64,000 nucleotides of DNA from Morganella morganii (GTDB lineage: Bacteria > Pseudomonadota > Gammaproteobacteria > Enterobacterales > Enterobacteriaceae): contig NZ_CP069157.1 of assembly GCF_019243775.1 (NCBI RefSeq), forward strand, positions 62,001-126,000. The letters run 5' to 3'. Shown here piece by piece: positions 1 through 10,519 of this stretch. Under the pieces are notes generated by a model that saw nothing but the letters and a program-made list of their open reading frames with translations, had not been told where the DNA came from and did not search any database. Within the stretch, counting starts at the first letter, position 1. Each line of letters starts with the position of its first letter. The position numbers were made by a program, and so were the translations under genes.

Positions 1-153
1 CTGACTGATCACATGCTGGAAGATAACAATATGGTGGTCAGTAATATCGCATCACTGTGCAAAATCAGTCACAAAACACTGGAATATGCCCTGAGAGGCT
101 GGCGTGAGTTTAATTTATTCGCGGCAGAACACGGCGGTTATCAGGTTTGCTGA
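1..153 (+). CDS. C-terminal end of an unidentified protein
   Basis: Frame 1 is open from the window edge to a TGA at 151-153 and gives the last 50 residues of a protein. The segment VSNIASLCKISHKTLEYALR could be a helix-turn-helix, which would make this a regulator, but the fragment is too short to assign. No terminator follows closely; the next one on this strand is at 560-589. Confidence 0.5.
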   Translation: MTDHMLEDNNMVVSNIASLCKISHKTLEYALRGWREFNLFAAEHGGYQVC

Positions 154-606
154 TGATTCAGTAATTTTTGTTACGCAAGAATAACACCAGATATGAATTG
201 TTACTTCTGAAACTGGTAAATAAAATTAATTGCTATTGAAGCAATAATACATAATTAGCAATTAAAATCAGTATAAATAACTTTGATGGTTATTGATAAA
301 AATTGTTTATATTGTTTTGTGCAAATATGAATTTTATTAATGGAAAGACCGGCGGGTTACCGTATAATTTTTCATGAGGGATATGATTAATAGTGATAAA
401 TAATTCATTGTCACTTATATTTCCTCCCGTGGTCGTCTTACTCTTCTTCATATTGGGAGCTTTCAATATCGTTATACAGCGGACAGTATACGGTATGCAT
501 GTATCGGCAATACTCGTCACTTGTGTTTCATGTTGATCTCTGTTTCGTGTGATTAATCGCCTGACGCTGACCACGTCAGGTGTTTTTTTATCTGAAAAGG
601 CGGGGG
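154..606. other. AT-rich intergenic region
   Basis: No convincing gene lies here. A 94-codon minus-strand frame at 290-574 begins inside a terminator hairpin and has no family resemblance, so it was not called. The plus-strand terminator at 560-589 has no recognisable gene directly upstream, so a short untranslated transcript is possible. Confidence 0.4.
560..589 (+). terminator. Intrinsic terminator, plus strand
   Basis: CCTGACG (560-566) pairs with CGTCAGG (574-580) and is followed after two bases by seven T residues. The orientation is plus. It faces the 3' end of lysC and may also shield lysC from rightward transcription. Confidence 0.7.
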
Positions 607-1974
607 TCAGAACAGATCGCGGTGAAGGGCGCGGATGATATCTTCGGCATCATTGCCGGGAACCAGCAGGCACATATTGTGTCCGCTTGCACCATAACTG
701 ATCATGCGGATGTTAAACGGCTCAAGGGCGCTGAAAATCGTTTTGCCCAAGCCGTGTGCACGGGTCAGTTCATTACCGATAACCGCGACCAGTGCCAGAT
801 TCTGCTCCACTTCAATACGGCACAGTGCAGACAACTCGGCGGTCAGCTCATCACTGAGCAATGTTCCGTTAGTGTGTGTGGAACCGACGGTATCCAGCGT
901 CAGGGCGATACTGACTTCTGACGTGGTGATCACATCCACGGAAATATTATGGCGGGAGAGAATCGTGAAGATTTCCGCCAGAAAGCCGCGCGCATGCAGC
1001 ATTTTCAGGCTGTGCAGTGTCAGCAGGGTTTGCTGGCGGCGTAATGTCAGGGCGCGGAACAGCGGCGGATTCGGGTCATTATCACACACCAGTGTGCCGC
1101 CCGCGCCGCTCTCTTTGCTGGAGCCGACAAACACCGGGATTCCGCTGCGCACGGCAGGCAGCAAAGTGGCCGGATGCAGGATTTTTGCCCCGAAGTTCGC
1201 CATTTCCGCCGCTTCATCAAAGGTAATATGATCAATCGGATAGGCATCCGGGACAATGCGCGGATCCGTGGTGTAGATCCCCGGCACATCCGTCCAGATA
1301 TCCACACGCTGGCAGCCGAGCGCTTCCGCCAGCAGTGCCGCAGTGTAATCACTGCCGCCGCGTCCGAGCGTGGTGGTGCGCCCTGCGGCTTCGCAGCCGA
1401 TAAATCCCTGGGTGATAACCGGGCCCTGTGACAGACGCGGGGCAAGGAGCTGATCACAGCGCGTGCGCAGCACAGCGGTATCCGGTTCAGCCCGGCCGAA
1501 GCAGTCATTTGTCTGCATGACCTCACGGACATCAAACCATTGCGCCTGTGCGCCCTGCTCCCGGAGCACTTCGGTAAACAGCAGCGTCGACATAATCTCA
1601 CCATGACTGACAATCTCATCCACCAGAGCGCTGGAGGTTGCCAGTGCCGCTGCATCCGATAAAGTGGTGATATTGCCCAGCAGGCGGTCAATCTCATTGT
1701 GCACCGCCGCGTTCTCCGGCAGACGGGACAGGATTTCATATTGTGTGTCACGAACCTGTTTCAGACATTTTTCACGTTGCGCGCGCGGGCATCCCTGAGC
1801 TAATTCGATTAATGCATTGGTGATCCCGGCGGAGGCGGATAACACCACCAGTGCCACACCGGGGGTCTGCAGAACGACCCCGGCACTTTTCTGCATGGCG
1901 TCATAATTTGCCACACTGGTACCACCGAATTTTGCAATGACCTGCTGAGCAGGCGCGGAAGATACTGACGCCAT
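607..1974 (-). CDS. lysC: Lysine-sensitive aspartokinase III
   Basis: Phosphorylates aspartate in the first step of lysine, threonine and methionine synthesis. The 455-residue protein has the kinase motif KFGGTSVANYDAM near the N-terminus, the TTLGRGGSDYTAALLAEAL segment, and a C-terminal pair of ACT domains with the NISVDVITTSEVSIALTLD segment typical of the lysine-binding region. It aligns along its length with E. coli LysC (449 residues). It is transcribed away from pgi. The 256-bp upstream gap shows none of the conserved elements of the lysine riboswitch that precedes lysC in E. coli, so lysine control of expression may differ here. Confidence 0.96.
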   Translation of the reverse strand: MASVSSAPAQQVIAKFGGTSVANYDAMQKSAGVVLQTPGVALVVLSASAGITNALIELAQGCPRAQREKCLKQVRDTQYEILSRLPENAAVHNEIDRLLGNITTLSDAAALATSSALVDEIVSHGEIMSTLLFTEVLREQGAQAQWFDVREVMQTNDCFGRAEPDTAVLRTRCDQLLAPRLSQGPVITQGFIGCEAAGRTTTLGRGGSDYTAALLAEALGCQRVDIWTDVPGIYTTDPRIVPDAYPIDHITFDEAAEMANFGAKILHPATLLPAVRSGIPVFVGSSKESGAGGTLVCDNDPNPPLFRALTLRRQQTLLTLHSLKMLHARGFLAEIFTILSRHNISVDVITTSEVSIALTLDTVGSTHTNGTLLSDELTAELSALCRIEVEQNLALVAVIGNELTRAHGLGKTIFSALEPFNIRMISYGASGHNMCLLVPGNDAEDIIRALHRDLF

Positions 1975-2027
1975 AATGAATTCCCTTATCCCGTAAAGTG
2001 AAAAATGTGAGCTGTGTTACACTGATA

Positions 2028-2056
2028 GAATTATCGGGATTGCCGGAATGAGTCAA
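2028..2056 (-). promoter_or_regulatory. Candidate lysC promoter
   Basis: On the minus strand TTGACT (2056-2051) is followed after 17 bases by TAATTC (2033-2028); an overlapping GATAAT gives a 15-base spacer. It lies 54 bp upstream of the lysC start. Called from sequence match only. Confidence 0.4.
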
Positions 2057-2257
2057 TATTGATTAACGGATAATCAATATCTTTCATAATGACAGGCAAA
2101 TTATCGTTTTTTGCGATATTCCGTTCCGGCGCTGGTTTTGTTTCTGTTTTTTTGAGCAATATCACGGAATGACAGATGCATAACACCTTTATCGTCAGGA
2201 CAGAGTACACTTTGTTGACACGATTCAGTTTTGGTTTTCAATGAAAAGAGAGCTGCA

Positions 2258-3904
2258 ATGAAAAATATTAACCCCACTGATACTGCGGCCTGGAAGGCGC
2301 TGGAACAGCATTACGACACAATGAAAACTGTGCATCTCCGCGACTTATTTGCGCAGGATAACGACCGGTTCAGCCGTTTTTCTGCCACGTTCGGCGAAGA
2401 AATGCTGGTGGATTATTCCAAAAACCGTATCACACAGGAAACCCTTGATAAGCTGCTGGCACTGGCTGAAGAGTGTGATGTGCGTGGGGCCGTCTGCAGT
2501 ATGTTTTCCGGTGAGAAGATCAACCGGACAGAAAACCGTGCGGTTCTGCACACCGCGCTGCGCCACCGTGACAATACTCCGGTGATGACTGACGGGCAGG
2601 ATGTGATGCCGGAGGTTCGCGCCGTGCTGGAAAAAATGCGCGTGTTCAGTGAGCGGATCATCAGCGGGGAGTGGAAAGGCTATACCGGCAGGCCGATTAC
2701 CGATGTGGTGAATATCGGTATCGGCGGCTCTGATCTCGGCCCTTATATGGTGACAGAGGCGCTGCGTCCGTATAAAAATCATCTGGGCATGCATTTTGTC
2801 TCTAATGTTGACGGTACTCATATCGCCGAAACCCTGAAAGCGCTGGATCCGGAAACCACACTGTTTCTGATCGCCTCCAAAACTTTTACCACCCAGGAAA
2901 CCATGACTAACGCCCATTCCGCGCGTGACTGGTTCCTGGCGGCGGCCAAAGACCCGGCGCATGTGGCGAAGCACTTTGCCGCGCTGTCCACTAATGCGGA
3001 TGCAGTAGCTGAGTTTGGTATTGATACCGCCAATATGTTTGAGTTCTGGGACTGGGTCGGCGGGCGCTATTCCCTGTGGTCGGCGATTGGTCTGTCTATC
3101 GTGCTCTCTGTCGGTTATGACAACTTCACGCAGTTGCTCGATGGTGCGTATGCCATGGACAAGCACTTCACCGAAACTGAATTCTCACAGAATATTCCGG
3201 TGCTGCTGGCGCTGATTGGTCTGTGGTACAACAATTTCTTCGGTGCGGAAACAGAAGCAATTCTGCCTTATGATCAGTACATGCACCGCTTTGCGGCCTA
3301 TTTCCAGCAGGGCAATATGGAGTCCAACGGGAAATATGTGGATCGTAACGGTAAGGTGGTTTCTCATCAGACCGGTCCGGTTATCTGGGGTGAGCCCGGC
3401 ACCAACGGGCAGCATGCGTTTTATCAGCTGATCCATCAGGGTACCAAACTGATCCCGTGTGATTTTATCGCACCGGCTCAGAGCCATAATCCGCTGGGGG
3501 ATCATCACAGTAAACTGCTGTCGAATTTCTTCGCGCAGACCGAAGCACTGGCCTTCGGCAAAACCCGTGAACAGGTGGATGCGGAGTTTGCCGCACAGGG
3601 CAAAAATCCGGTTGAAATGGATTATGTCGCGCCGTTTAAAGTCTTTGAGGGTAACCGCCCGACCAACTCCATCCTGCTGAAATCCATTACTCCGTTCAGC
3701 CTCGGGGCTCTGATCGCCATGTATGAGCATAAGATTTTTGTTCAGGGCGTGATTATGAATATCTATACGTTTGATCAGTGGGGCGTCGAACTGGGCAAAC
3801 AGCTGGCAAACCGCATTCTGCCGGAACTGGCGGGTGACAAGCCGGTTGAGAGCCACGACAGCTCAACCAACGGCCTGATTAACCGGTTTAAAAACTGGCG
3901 TTAG
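2258..3904 (+). CDS. pgi: Glucose-6-phosphate isomerase
   Basis: Interconverts glucose-6-phosphate and fructose-6-phosphate in the cytoplasm. The product is 548 residues (E. coli 549). Both family signatures are visible: [16 protein letters not shown] and [10 protein letters not shown], plus the sugar-phosphate-binding GGSDLGP and SKTFTTQET segments. The ATG at 2258 ([12 protein letters not shown]) is chosen over an upstream in-frame TTG at 2231 because it matches the E. coli N-terminus. A strong terminator follows, so it is probably monocistronic. Next to lysC, as in E. coli. Confidence 0.98.
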   Translation: MKNINPTDTAAWKALEQHYDTMKTVHLRDLFAQDNDRFSRFSATFGEEMLVDYSKNRITQETLDKLLALAEECDVRGAVCSMFSGEKINRTENRAVLHTALRHRDNTPVMTDGQDVMPEVRAVLEKMRVFSERIISGEWKGYTGRPITDVVNIGIGGSDLGPYMVTEALRPYKNHLGMHFVSNVDGTHIAETLKALDPETTLFLIASKTFTTQETMTNAHSARDWFLAAAKDPAHVAKHFAALSTNADAVAEFGIDTANMFEFWDWVGGRYSLWSAIGLSIVLSVGYDNFTQLLDGAYAMDKHFTETEFSQNIPVLLALIGLWYNNFFGAETEAILPYDQYMHRFAAYFQQGNMESNGKYVDRNGKVVSHQTGPVIWGEPGTNGQHAFYQLIHQGTKLIPCDFIAPAQSHNPLGDHHSKLLSNFFAQTEALAFGKTREQVDAEFAAQGKNPVEMDYVAPFKVFEGNRPTNSILLKSITPFSLGALIAMYEHKIFVQGVIMNIYTFDQWGVELGKQLANRILPELAGDKPVESHDSSTNGLINRFKNWR

Positions 3905-3938
3905 TGCTGAATTTACTTTAACCGTGCGTTTTATAAAC

Positions 3939-3976
3939 AAAGCCGCTCTGCACAATGCAGAGCGGCTTTATTTTTA
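3939..3976 (+). terminator. Intrinsic terminator of pgi
   Basis: A perfect 13-bp stem, AAAGCCGCTCTGC (3939-3951) with GCAGAGCGGCTTT (3957-3969), a 5-base loop, then ATTTTT. It lies 35 bp after the pgi stop. Confidence 0.9.
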
Positions 3977-4016
3977 GCAAAAAATTTTCAGTAACGCGCT
4001 CATTTCCTGCCGGGTT

Positions 4017-4045
4017 TTGTTAAAGTGTATCAGAACGCATATTAT
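4017..4045 (+). promoter_or_regulatory. Candidate ubiCA promoter
   Basis: TTGTTA (4017-4022), a 17-base spacer and TATTAT (4040-4045), 23 bp upstream of the ubiC ATG. Good sigma-70 match in the right place. Confidence 0.5.
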
Positions 4046-4068
4046 GCCCCTGATAACCGGATACATTC

Positions 4069-4569
4069 ATGACACAAACAGTGATAACACCCCCCATCCG
4101 CTGGTTTGATAATGCGGAAATGATCCCCGCCGGGGTGCTGGACTGGTTATCAGAATTAGGGTCAATGACGCGGCGCTTTGAACAGCACTGCAATGAAGTG
4201 ACGGTAAAACCGTATTGTGAAAAATATATCTCCCGTGAAGCGCTGACTGAAGAAGAGCAGATGCATCTGCCCGGCAGTGCACGCTACTGGTTACGGGAGG
4301 TGGTGTTATATGGTGACGGGGTTCCCTGGCTGACCGGCCGGACAGTGGTACCGGAGGAGACGCTGACAGGGGAAGAGCAGCAGTTACTGAAAATGGGAAA
4401 TGTGCCGCTCGGGCGCTATCTCTTTACCAGCGGTTGTCTGACGCGGGATTATATCCGCTTCGGGCTGTCAGAAACGCACTGGGCGCGCTGTTCGCGGCTG
4501 TGCCTGGCCGGTAAACCGCTTCTGCTGACTGAAGTTTTTCTGCCGGCCTCTCCGGCATACCCCGCATAA
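4069..4569 (+). CDS. ubiC: Chorismate pyruvate-lyase
   Basis: Removes pyruvate from chorismate to give 4-hydroxybenzoate, the first committed step of ubiquinone synthesis. At 166 residues it matches the family length (E. coli 165). Visible family segments are RWFD near the start, GSMTRRFEQHC, the active-site REVVLYGDGVPWLTGRTVVP block and the GRYLFTSG and ARCSRLCLAGKPLLLTEVFLP stretches near the end. It is followed closely by ubiA, which uses the product. Confidence 0.95.
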   Translation: MTQTVITPPIRWFDNAEMIPAGVLDWLSELGSMTRRFEQHCNEVTVKPYCEKYISREALTEEEQMHLPGSARYWLREVVLYGDGVPWLTGRTVVPEETLTGEEQQLLKMGNVPLGRYLFTSGCLTRDYIRFGLSETHWARCSRLCLAGKPLLLTEVFLPASPAYPA

Positions 4570-4593
4570 GTGAATATCTCGGAGAAGAATAAC

Positions 4594-5460
4594 GTGGAAC
4601 GAAGCATGGTACGCAGCAAGTGGCAGGCATACAGCCGTCTGATGCGGACAGACCGCCCGATTGGCTCACTGTTACTGCTCTGGCCGACCTACTGGGCGTT
4701 ATGGATAGCGGCCCGGGGTGTCCCGGACTGGCATATTCTGATCATCTTTACCATTGGCGTGTTCAGTATGCGTGCCGCCGGCTGTGTGATTAATGATTTC
4801 GCCGACCGGAAATTTGACGGCTCGGTGGAACGCACCAAAAACCGTCCGCTGCCGCGCGGTGATGTCACGGAAAAAGAAGCCAAAATTCTGTTTGCGGTAC
4901 TGGTGCTGGTGTCATTCGGACTGGTACTGACGCTCAATACGATGACCATCTGGCTGTCAGTCGCCGGGCTGGCGCTGGCCTGGGTGTATCCGTTTGTGAA
5001 GCGGGTCAGCCATCTGCCGCAGGTGGTGCTCGGCGCGGCTTTCGGCTGGTCGATTCCGATGGCGTTTGCGGCGGTCAGTGAATCGCTGCCGGCAGAGTGC
5101 TGGCTGCTGTTTGCGGTCAATATTGTCTGGTCTGTGATTTATGATACCCAGTACGCGATGGTGGATCGCAATGATGACCTGAAAATCGGCGTGAAATCCA
5201 CGGCTATCCTGTTCGGGCGCTTTGATAAGATGATTATCGGCATATTGCAGCTGATGATGATTCTGATGCTGTTATGGATAGGGCTGATGGTTAATCTGTC
5301 CGGGATCTTCTACTGGTCTCTGCTGCTGGCCGGGGCGTTATTTGTCTATCAGCAGCGGCTGATGGCCGATCGCGAACGCGACCCGTGTTTTCAGGCCTTT
5401 ATGAATAATAACTATGTCGGGTTTATTCTGTTTCTCGGCATGCTGGTCAGTTATCTGTAA
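4594..5460 (+). CDS. ubiA: 4-hydroxybenzoate octaprenyltransferase
   Basis: Inner-membrane prenyltransferase that attaches the polyprenyl tail to 4-hydroxybenzoate in ubiquinone synthesis. The two Asp-rich substrate motifs are [20 protein letters not shown] and [13 protein letters not shown], set between hydrophobic helices. The start is a GTG at 4594 with CGGAGAAG before it, giving 288 residues (E. coli 290) and the expected spacing to [22 protein letters not shown] at 4570, next to the ubiC stop, would add eight residues. Operon partner of ubiC. Confidence 0.95.
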   Translation: MERSMVRSKWQAYSRLMRTDRPIGSLLLLWPTYWALWIAARGVPDWHILIIFTIGVFSMRAAGCVINDFADRKFDGSVERTKNRPLPRGDVTEKEAKILFAVLVLVSFGLVLTLNTMTIWLSVAGLALAWVYPFVKRVSHLPQVVLGAAFGWSIPMAFAAVSESLPAECWLLFAVNIVWSVIYDTQYAMVDRNDDLKIGVKSTAILFGRFDKMIIGILQLMMILMLLWIGLMVNLSGIFYWSLLLAGALFVYQQRLMADRERDPCFQAFMNNNYVGFILFLGMLVSYL

Positions 5461-5478
5461 GTGCAGATAACCGGCAAT

Positions 5479-5513
5479 AAAAAAGGAGACTGGTTATCCG
5501 GTCTCCTTTTTTT
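5479..5513. terminator. Bidirectional terminator between ubiA and plsB
   Basis: AAAAGGAGACTGG pairs with CCGGTCTCCTTTT, with A residues on the left and T residues on the right, so it can end transcripts from both sides. It lies between the convergent ubiA and plsB genes. Confidence 0.85.
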
Positions 5514-5523
5514 GTTCTCAGCG

Positions 5524-7998
5524 TCAGTCAGACGGATTACTGTCGTCACTTTTTGCCGGTACAGCTTCTTCCGGCTCCAGGCTGACACTTTCGATAGTCA
5601 GACGGACTTCCGGTGACATCAGCTCCGCCAGCACGTTGTAGAACTCTCCGGCGTTGGCTTCAATCACATCATCATTGTCATTGATATAGCCCTCTTCACG
5701 CAGTGTGCCGACCAGGGTGGCAAACACGGCTTTGTCGAAGAATTCCGGTGCGTTGATACCGTGCAGAACCGACAGGCGCTGTGCCAGCATCCGGCTCTCT
5801 TTTTCCAGTGCCGAACGGCTGATTTCCGGGGTGGCATTCAGCAGCGACAGGGTGATCGCATAACGCTGTAATGTCTCGCGGATCCCGGCTGCCAGCAGCT
5901 GTAACGGACGGATACGGGCCGGGTTAATGACCAGCATATTATCATCACGGCGGCAGATTAATTGCTGACGACACAGTTCATCAATGATGGTATCGAGGAT
6001 CGCCGGCAGCTCTTCCTGACTGTAACGCATAAACAGTTCGGCTTTCAGCAGCGGATAGATCATCCCGACATGTTCACGCAGAGTATCGGTGCTGACGCGG
6101 CGGTGATGGATCAGGATACTGGTCACCAGAGACGGCAGTACCAGCATATGCAGAATGTTATTCCGGTAGTAGGTCATCAGTACCGCATTTTCACGCGGCA
6201 GAATGATGATATCCCCTAGGCTGTCTTTCTCAACCTCGAACTTGTTCATCTGCAATGCGTGTTCCAGCAGTTCTTCCGCACTCTTCGCCGGGGTGGTGCT
6301 GTCCGGGGAATACGGCACATTGCGCAGCAGCTGGAGATAGCAGTCGAGCTGTTCGATCAGCTGTTCGCGGGTCAGTGCGCGCTGACGGGAAGCCAGCAGA
6401 GCCGTGGTACACAGGTTGATAGCATTCGCGGCGGCGGCATTATTGATGCTCACCATAATGTTATCAGCCAGAGATGTGGCGGTTGGTGTCAGCCAGGACG
6501 GACGCTGCGGCTCGACAGGATCGATCGCCTCACGCCATTCCGGTACCTGTTTTGTCAGGTATTGTGACAGCGGAATCGGCTGCCCGAAGTTCACATAACC
6601 CTGGCCGAGGTTGCGCAGTTTGCGCAGGCCGCGCACCATCTGCATAAAACCTTCTTTTTGCTTGGTGGCACCGCGCAGCTCTTTGGCGTAAGTACCCACT
6701 TCCATCACATGCTCATAGCCGATATAGACCGGCACCAGGGTGATAGGTCGCGAGTCACCGCGCAGCATAGCCTGAAGCGTCATCGATAATGTGCCGGTTT
6801 TTGGCTCCAGCAGACGCCCGGTACGGGAACGGCCGCCTTCGACAAAGTACTCGATGGAATAACCGCGTGAGAAGAGCTCACTCAGGTATTCACGGAAAAC
6901 GGTGGAGTACAGTTTGTTGCCCTTGAAGCTGCGGCGGATAAAGAAAGCACCGAGGCGGCGGAAAATCGGTCCCGCCGGCCAGAAATTGAGGTTAATCCCG
7001 GCGGCGATATGCGGCGGTACCAGCCCCTGATGATAGAGCACATAGGAGAGCAGCAGGTAGTCCATGTGGCTGCGGTGGCAGGGCACATACACTATCTCAT
7101 GGCCGTCCTGTGCCAGCTGGCGCACCCGCTCCGCATTATGGACATTCAGTCCCTGATAGAGGCGGTTCCAGGTCCAGCCGAGAACGCGATCAGCCACGCG
7201 CAGAGCGTCATAGGTGAAGTTAGCGGCCACTTCGTTCATCATGGAAACGGCATTCTGACGCGCTTTTTCAATGGTGATTTTTTTGGCTTTCGCTTCATCT
7301 TCAACGGCTTTTTCAATCGCTTTGGATTTCAGCAGCTTATTGAACAACTCCTGACGCACCGGCAGTTTCGGGCCGATAGCGGCCATACGCTGGCGCGAGA
7401 AGTGAATACGGGCGACACGGGCCAGTTTATTAGCGATAATAGTGTCGGTACCGTGTTCAGAGGCCATTGCGCCCATGGACACCGGCTGTGAGAAACGGAC
7501 AAAACTGTCGCGTCCCAGCCAGAGCACGGCGAAAAATTTCTGGATCCCGTTTAACAGACGCAGATGCGGCACACCGTGGTGTCCCTCGCGGCCCGGTGAA
7601 CGACCGAACATCACAGAGACCGGCAGCATCTGAATATCCAGCGCCGGATTATTGCGGTGCAGATCCAGATAGGCGTGGAAAATATGGACGGAATCCTTAC
7701 GCGGATTCAGGGCGTAATAACGGAACACACGCGGGCCGTCATCGATAAAGACATAGCCCGGTAATGTGGTATTACCGATGACATTATCTTCCAGCGGATC
7801 CGGCATGCCCTGTGCGAGACACTGACGGCGCAGTGTCAGCAGGTCCGCCTTAGAGTGATAAGGAAGAACATAGAGTGTCGGACGTTGTGTATCCAGCCCC
7901 AGCTCATTGACCGGATCCGTCGGGATCGGCTTGCTTTTTACCAATAGTTTTAATGGTAAATTCAATACGTTATAGTATATTTTACGCCAAAGTGACAT
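5524..7998 (-). CDS. plsB: Glycerol-3-phosphate 1-O-acyltransferase
   Basis: Inner-membrane-associated enzyme that acylates position 1 of glycerol-3-phosphate, starting phospholipid synthesis. The 824-residue protein carries the acyltransferase motif with its catalytic His and Asp ([15 protein letters not shown], about residues 300-315), the [15 protein letters not shown] motif and the [14 protein letters not shown] motif. It is slightly longer than E. coli PlsB (807), with an extended acidic tail. It is divergent from dgkA, as in E. coli, linking two steps of phospholipid metabolism. Confidence 0.97.
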   Translation of the reverse strand: MSLWRKIYYNVLNLPLKLLVKSKPIPTDPVNELGLDTQRPTLYVLPYHSKADLLTLRRQCLAQGMPDPLEDNVIGNTTLPGYVFIDDGPRVFRYYALNPRKDSVHIFHAYLDLHRNNPALDIQMLPVSVMFGRSPGREGHHGVPHLRLLNGIQKFFAVLWLGRDSFVRFSQPVSMGAMASEHGTDTIIANKLARVARIHFSRQRMAAIGPKLPVRQELFNKLLKSKAIEKAVEDEAKAKKITIEKARQNAVSMMNEVAANFTYDALRVADRVLGWTWNRLYQGLNVHNAERVRQLAQDGHEIVYVPCHRSHMDYLLLSYVLYHQGLVPPHIAAGINLNFWPAGPIFRRLGAFFIRRSFKGNKLYSTVFREYLSELFSRGYSIEYFVEGGRSRTGRLLEPKTGTLSMTLQAMLRGDSRPITLVPVYIGYEHVMEVGTYAKELRGATKQKEGFMQMVRGLRKLRNLGQGYVNFGQPIPLSQYLTKQVPEWREAIDPVEPQRPSWLTPTATSLADNIMVSINNAAAANAINLCTTALLASRQRALTREQLIEQLDCYLQLLRNVPYSPDSTTPAKSAEELLEHALQMNKFEVEKDSLGDIIILPRENAVLMTYYRNNILHMLVLPSLVTSILIHHRRVSTDTLREHVGMIYPLLKAELFMRYSQEELPAILDTIIDELCRQQLICRRDDNMLVINPARIRPLQLLAAGIRETLQRYAITLSLLNATPEISRSALEKESRMLAQRLSVLHGINAPEFFDKAVFATLVGTLREEGYINDNDDVIEANAGEFYNVLAELMSPEVRLTIESVSLEPEEAVPAKSDDSNPSD

Positions 7999-8127
7999 AA
8001 ATGTATGAAGCCTCTTGTTGACAATTCGCGTTCAGCATACCAGAAAGGCGGAGCCAGATCTGTGTTGCGGCAGCAATAAAATCGCGGAAAAATAGCGGCG
8101 ATCAGTCAGATAATCATATTATTTACA

Positions 8128-8508
8128 GTGACAGAAATGAAAAAAAATACCGGATTTATACGATTAATTAAAGCGGCGGGTTATTCAAAGAAAGGACTCA
8201 TTGCGGCATGGAAAAATGAAGCCGCTATCCGTCAGGAATTGCTGGCGCTGATCCCGGCCGTCATTATTGCCTTTGCTTTCTCTTTTACGGCGGTTGAACG
8301 GGTGCTGCTGATTGGTTCTGTGGTGCTGGTAGTGGTGATTGAGCTTATCAACAGCGCTATTGAGGCTGTGGTTGACCGTATCGGTACGGAATATCATGAA
8401 CTGTCCGGCCGGGCCAAAGATATGGGGTCCGCCGCAGTATTTATCGCCACATTACTGGGGCTGTTTGTCTGGATTATGCTGTTTACCAGCTGGTTCCTGC
8501 GTCTTTAA
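8128..8508 (+). CDS. dgkA: Diacylglycerol kinase
   Basis: Small integral membrane kinase that recycles diacylglycerol to phosphatidic acid. It has the family signature ELINSAIEAVVDRIGTEYHE followed by LSGRAKDMGSAAV, with three predicted membrane helices. The GTG at 8128 gives 126 residues; an ATG at 8137 would give 123 (E. coli 122). Neither has a strong ribosome-binding site, so the start is uncertain. Confidence 0.95.
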   Translation: MTEMKKNTGFIRLIKAAGYSKKGLIAAWKNEAAIRQELLALIPAVIIAFAFSFTAVERVLLIGSVVLVVVIELINSAIEAVVDRIGTEYHELSGRAKDMGSAAVFIATLLGLFVWIMLFTSWFLRL

Positions 8509-8580
8509 CAGACGATTTTTTGTGAAACCTGCGGCGTAACACGTATTTTCCTCATGTTATGGTTCCCAATCCCGGAATAC

Positions 8581-8617
8581 CTGTATATACTCACAGTCTG
8601 ACTGTATAAACAAACAG
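8581..8617. promoter_or_regulatory. Two tandem LexA (SOS) boxes
   Basis: Two sites of the form CTGT-N8-ACAG lie at 8581-8596 (CTGTATATACTCACAG) and 8602-8617 (CTGTATAAACAAACAG), just before the lexA ribosome-binding site. The paired arrangement is that of the autoregulated E. coli lexA promoter. Confidence 0.93.
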
Positions 8618-8625
8618 GGGGCGAA

Positions 8626-9240
8626 ATGAAAGCACTGACGGCACGGCAGCAACAGGTTTATGACCTTGTTCGTGACCATATTTCGCAGACGGGCATGCCA
8701 CCGACGCGTGCAGAAATTGCGGCACGCCTGGGTTTTCGCTCTCCGAATGCGGCGGAAGAGCACCTGAAAGCCCTGGCGCGTAAAGGCGTCATTGAGATTG
8801 TCTCCGGGGCCTCCCGGGGGATCCGTCTGCTTCTGGAAGAAGAAGAGGATGAAGGTTTACCACTAATAGGCCGTGTGGCCGCAGGTGAGCCTTTATTAGC
8901 ACAGGAACATATAGAAAGCCGTTATCAGATTGACCCGATGCTGTTTAAACCAAGTGCAGATTTTCTGCTGCGGGTAAATGGTATGTCAATGAAAGATATC
9001 GGTATTATGGACGGTGACTTACTCGCGGTGCATAAAACCCAGGACGTGCATAATGGCCAGGTGGTGGTTGCCCGTATCGAAGATGAAGTGACAGTCAAAC
9101 GGTTTAAGAAAGTGGGCAGCAAGATTGAGCTGCACGCTGAAAACGAAGAATTCAGCCCGATCGTGGTGGATTTACGGGAACAGAACTTTACTGTTGAAGG
9201 TCTGGCAGTGGGTGTGATCCGTAATAACGACTGGCACTGA
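8626..9240 (+). CDS. lexA: SOS repressor LexA
   Basis: Represses the SOS regulon and cleaves itself when RecA filaments form. The 204-residue protein has the N-terminal winged helix ([20 protein letters not shown]), the Ala-Gly cleavage site in [11 protein letters not shown], the catalytic serine in [14 protein letters not shown] and the catalytic lysine in [10 protein letters not shown]. An AGGGGG ribosome-binding site precedes the ATG. The two boxes upstream indicate autoregulation. The dinF gene that follows lexA in E. coli is absent; a terminator and zur follow instead. Confidence 0.98.
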   Translation: MKALTARQQQVYDLVRDHISQTGMPPTRAEIAARLGFRSPNAAEEHLKALARKGVIEIVSGASRGIRLLLEEEEDEGLPLIGRVAAGEPLLAQEHIESRYQIDPMLFKPSADFLLRVNGMSMKDIGIMDGDLLAVHKTQDVHNGQVVVARIEDEVTVKRFKKVGSKIELHAENEEFSPIVVDLREQNFTVEGLAVGVIRNNDWH

Positions 9241-9274
9241 TTTCCGGGACAGCCGCCTGAAACGGTATCCGCTT

Positions 9275-9317
9275 AAAAACCACAGTACGCCGGAGACGGA
9301 CACTGTGGTTTTTGTTT
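9275..9317. terminator. Terminator between lexA and zur
   Basis: AAAAACCACAGT (9275-9286) pairs with ACTGTGGTTTTT (9302-9313) and is followed by more T residues. The A and T flanks let it serve both converging genes. Confidence 0.85.
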
Positions 9318-9318
9318 T

Positions 9319-9837
9319 TCAGCGTCCGCGTTTACGCGGTTCGTCATGTTCATGGTCATGCAGGCATTTATCTCTGCGGGTGCAGGATTCAATATCATAA
9401 CAAGGGCGGCAGTATCCGTGCGCCTCAATCACACTGTGGCGGATATGAAATTGCGCGGCATCCGCCAACTGAGTGATTTGTGAATCAATCGCCTCTCCGT
9501 CCCGCTCTGTCACACTGTTACAGCGATCGCAGATAAACAGTACTGAAGTATGGCTGGGTTTATCAAAATGCGGACACATCACAAAGCTGTTGGTGGACTC
9601 AATTTTGTGGATAAATCCCTGCTCCAGCAGAAATTCCAGACCGCGGTAGATTGTCGGCGGTTTTGCCTGCGGCTCGGTTTCGCGCAGCAGATCCAGCAGC
9701 TCATAAGCACTGATGGCTCCGGGCTGGCCGGCAATCAGCTGCAGAATCGACTTTCGCTGAGACGTCATGCGCACACTGCGTGACAGACACAGTACTTCTG
9801 CTTTTTTTAATAAAGTCTGAATATCAACAGATTGCAT
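9319..9837 (-). CDS. zur: Zinc uptake regulator Zur (Fur family)
   Basis: Zinc-sensing repressor of zinc-import genes. The 172-residue protein matches E. coli Zur through RMTSQRKSILQLI, GAISAYELLDLLRETEPQAK, PPTIYRGLEFLLEQGF and ESTNSFVMC. The structural zinc site is seen in ICDRC and GYCRPC, and the tail is rich in His and Cys (CLHDHEHDE). It converges on lexA. Confidence 0.95.
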   Translation of the reverse strand: MQSVDIQTLLKKAEVLCLSRSVRMTSQRKSILQLIAGQPGAISAYELLDLLRETEPQAKPPTIYRGLEFLLEQGFIHKIESTNSFVMCPHFDKPSHTSVLFICDRCNSVTERDGEAIDSQITQLADAAQFHIRHSVIEAHGYCRPCYDIESCTRRDKCLHDHEHDEPRKRGR

Positions 9838-10013
9838 GACATCACCTTCCGCTAATCAATAAATATATGAACAGCCCACTCTAACATGAATTCCGGCAGA
9901 ATAACCGGTATCCGCGCTATTTTGTCAAAAAAGGGCTGCCAATTCAGGGCAAATTATGGTGAGCTGTTGGTGCAAACACATAAAAAGCACATGATAATAA
10001 AACGGAGTCCTGA

Positions 10014-10484
10014 ATGAGTATCGAAACGGTTCGTGCCTGGTTCGGCACGCATGCCCCGGATGTTACGATTATTGAGACCACACAGCCGACTGCCACTGTC
10101 ACTCAGGCAGCAGAAGTTCATGGTGTCCGCCCCGGTCAGATCTGCAAAACACTCTCTTTTAAGCTGACGGATGACAGCGCGATTCTGATTGTGATGGCAG
10201 GGGACGCCCGGCTGGATAATAAAAAATTCAAAACACAGTTCGGCTGCAAGGCCAAAATGCTGAATGCAGAGGAAGTGGTGCATTTCACCGGCCATCCGGT
10301 CGGGGGAGTCTGTCCGTTCGGGCTGCCGGTACCGCTGACCGTTTATGCGGATCATTCACTCCGTGAGTATGACACGGTATTACCTGCGGCGGGGTCGGCT
10401 AATTCCGCTGTCCGGCTGACACCTGCGCGGCTGGCGGAACTGACAAACGCACAGTGGCTGGATGTAACCACTCAGCCGGTATAA
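10014..10484 (+). CDS. YbaK/EbsC (prolyl-tRNA deacylase-like) protein
   Basis: A 156-residue single-domain protein of the YbaK/ProX family, whose members hydrolyse mischarged aminoacyl-tRNAs. Family features are CKTLSFKLTDDSAILIVMAGD with the conserved Lys, LDNKKFK and the GHPVGGVCPFGLP loop. The exact substrate cannot be read from the sequence. It stands alone, with a hairpin after it. Confidence 0.85.
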   Translation: MSIETVRAWFGTHAPDVTIIETTQPTATVTQAAEVHGVRPGQICKTLSFKLTDDSAILIVMAGDARLDNKKFKTQFGCKAKMLNAEEVVHFTGHPVGGVCPFGLPVPLTVYADHSLREYDTVLPAAGSANSAVRLTPARLAELTNAQWLDVTTQPV

Positions 10485-10487
10485 ACA

Positions 10488-10513
10488 GACAGCACCGCAT
10501 CAGCGGTGCTGTC
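10488..10513. terminator. Hairpin after the YbaK-like gene
   Basis: A perfect 11-bp stem, GACAGCACCGC with GCGGTGCTGTC, and a 4-base loop, between convergent genes. No T tract follows on the plus strand, so its terminator role is less certain. Confidence 0.5.
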
Positions 10514-10519
10514 ACACAC

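Noticed and set aside
290-574. 94-codon minus-strand frame beside lysC
   Set aside because: It starts inside a terminator hairpin, has low-complexity AT-rich coding, and shows no family resemblance or convincing ribosome-binding site.
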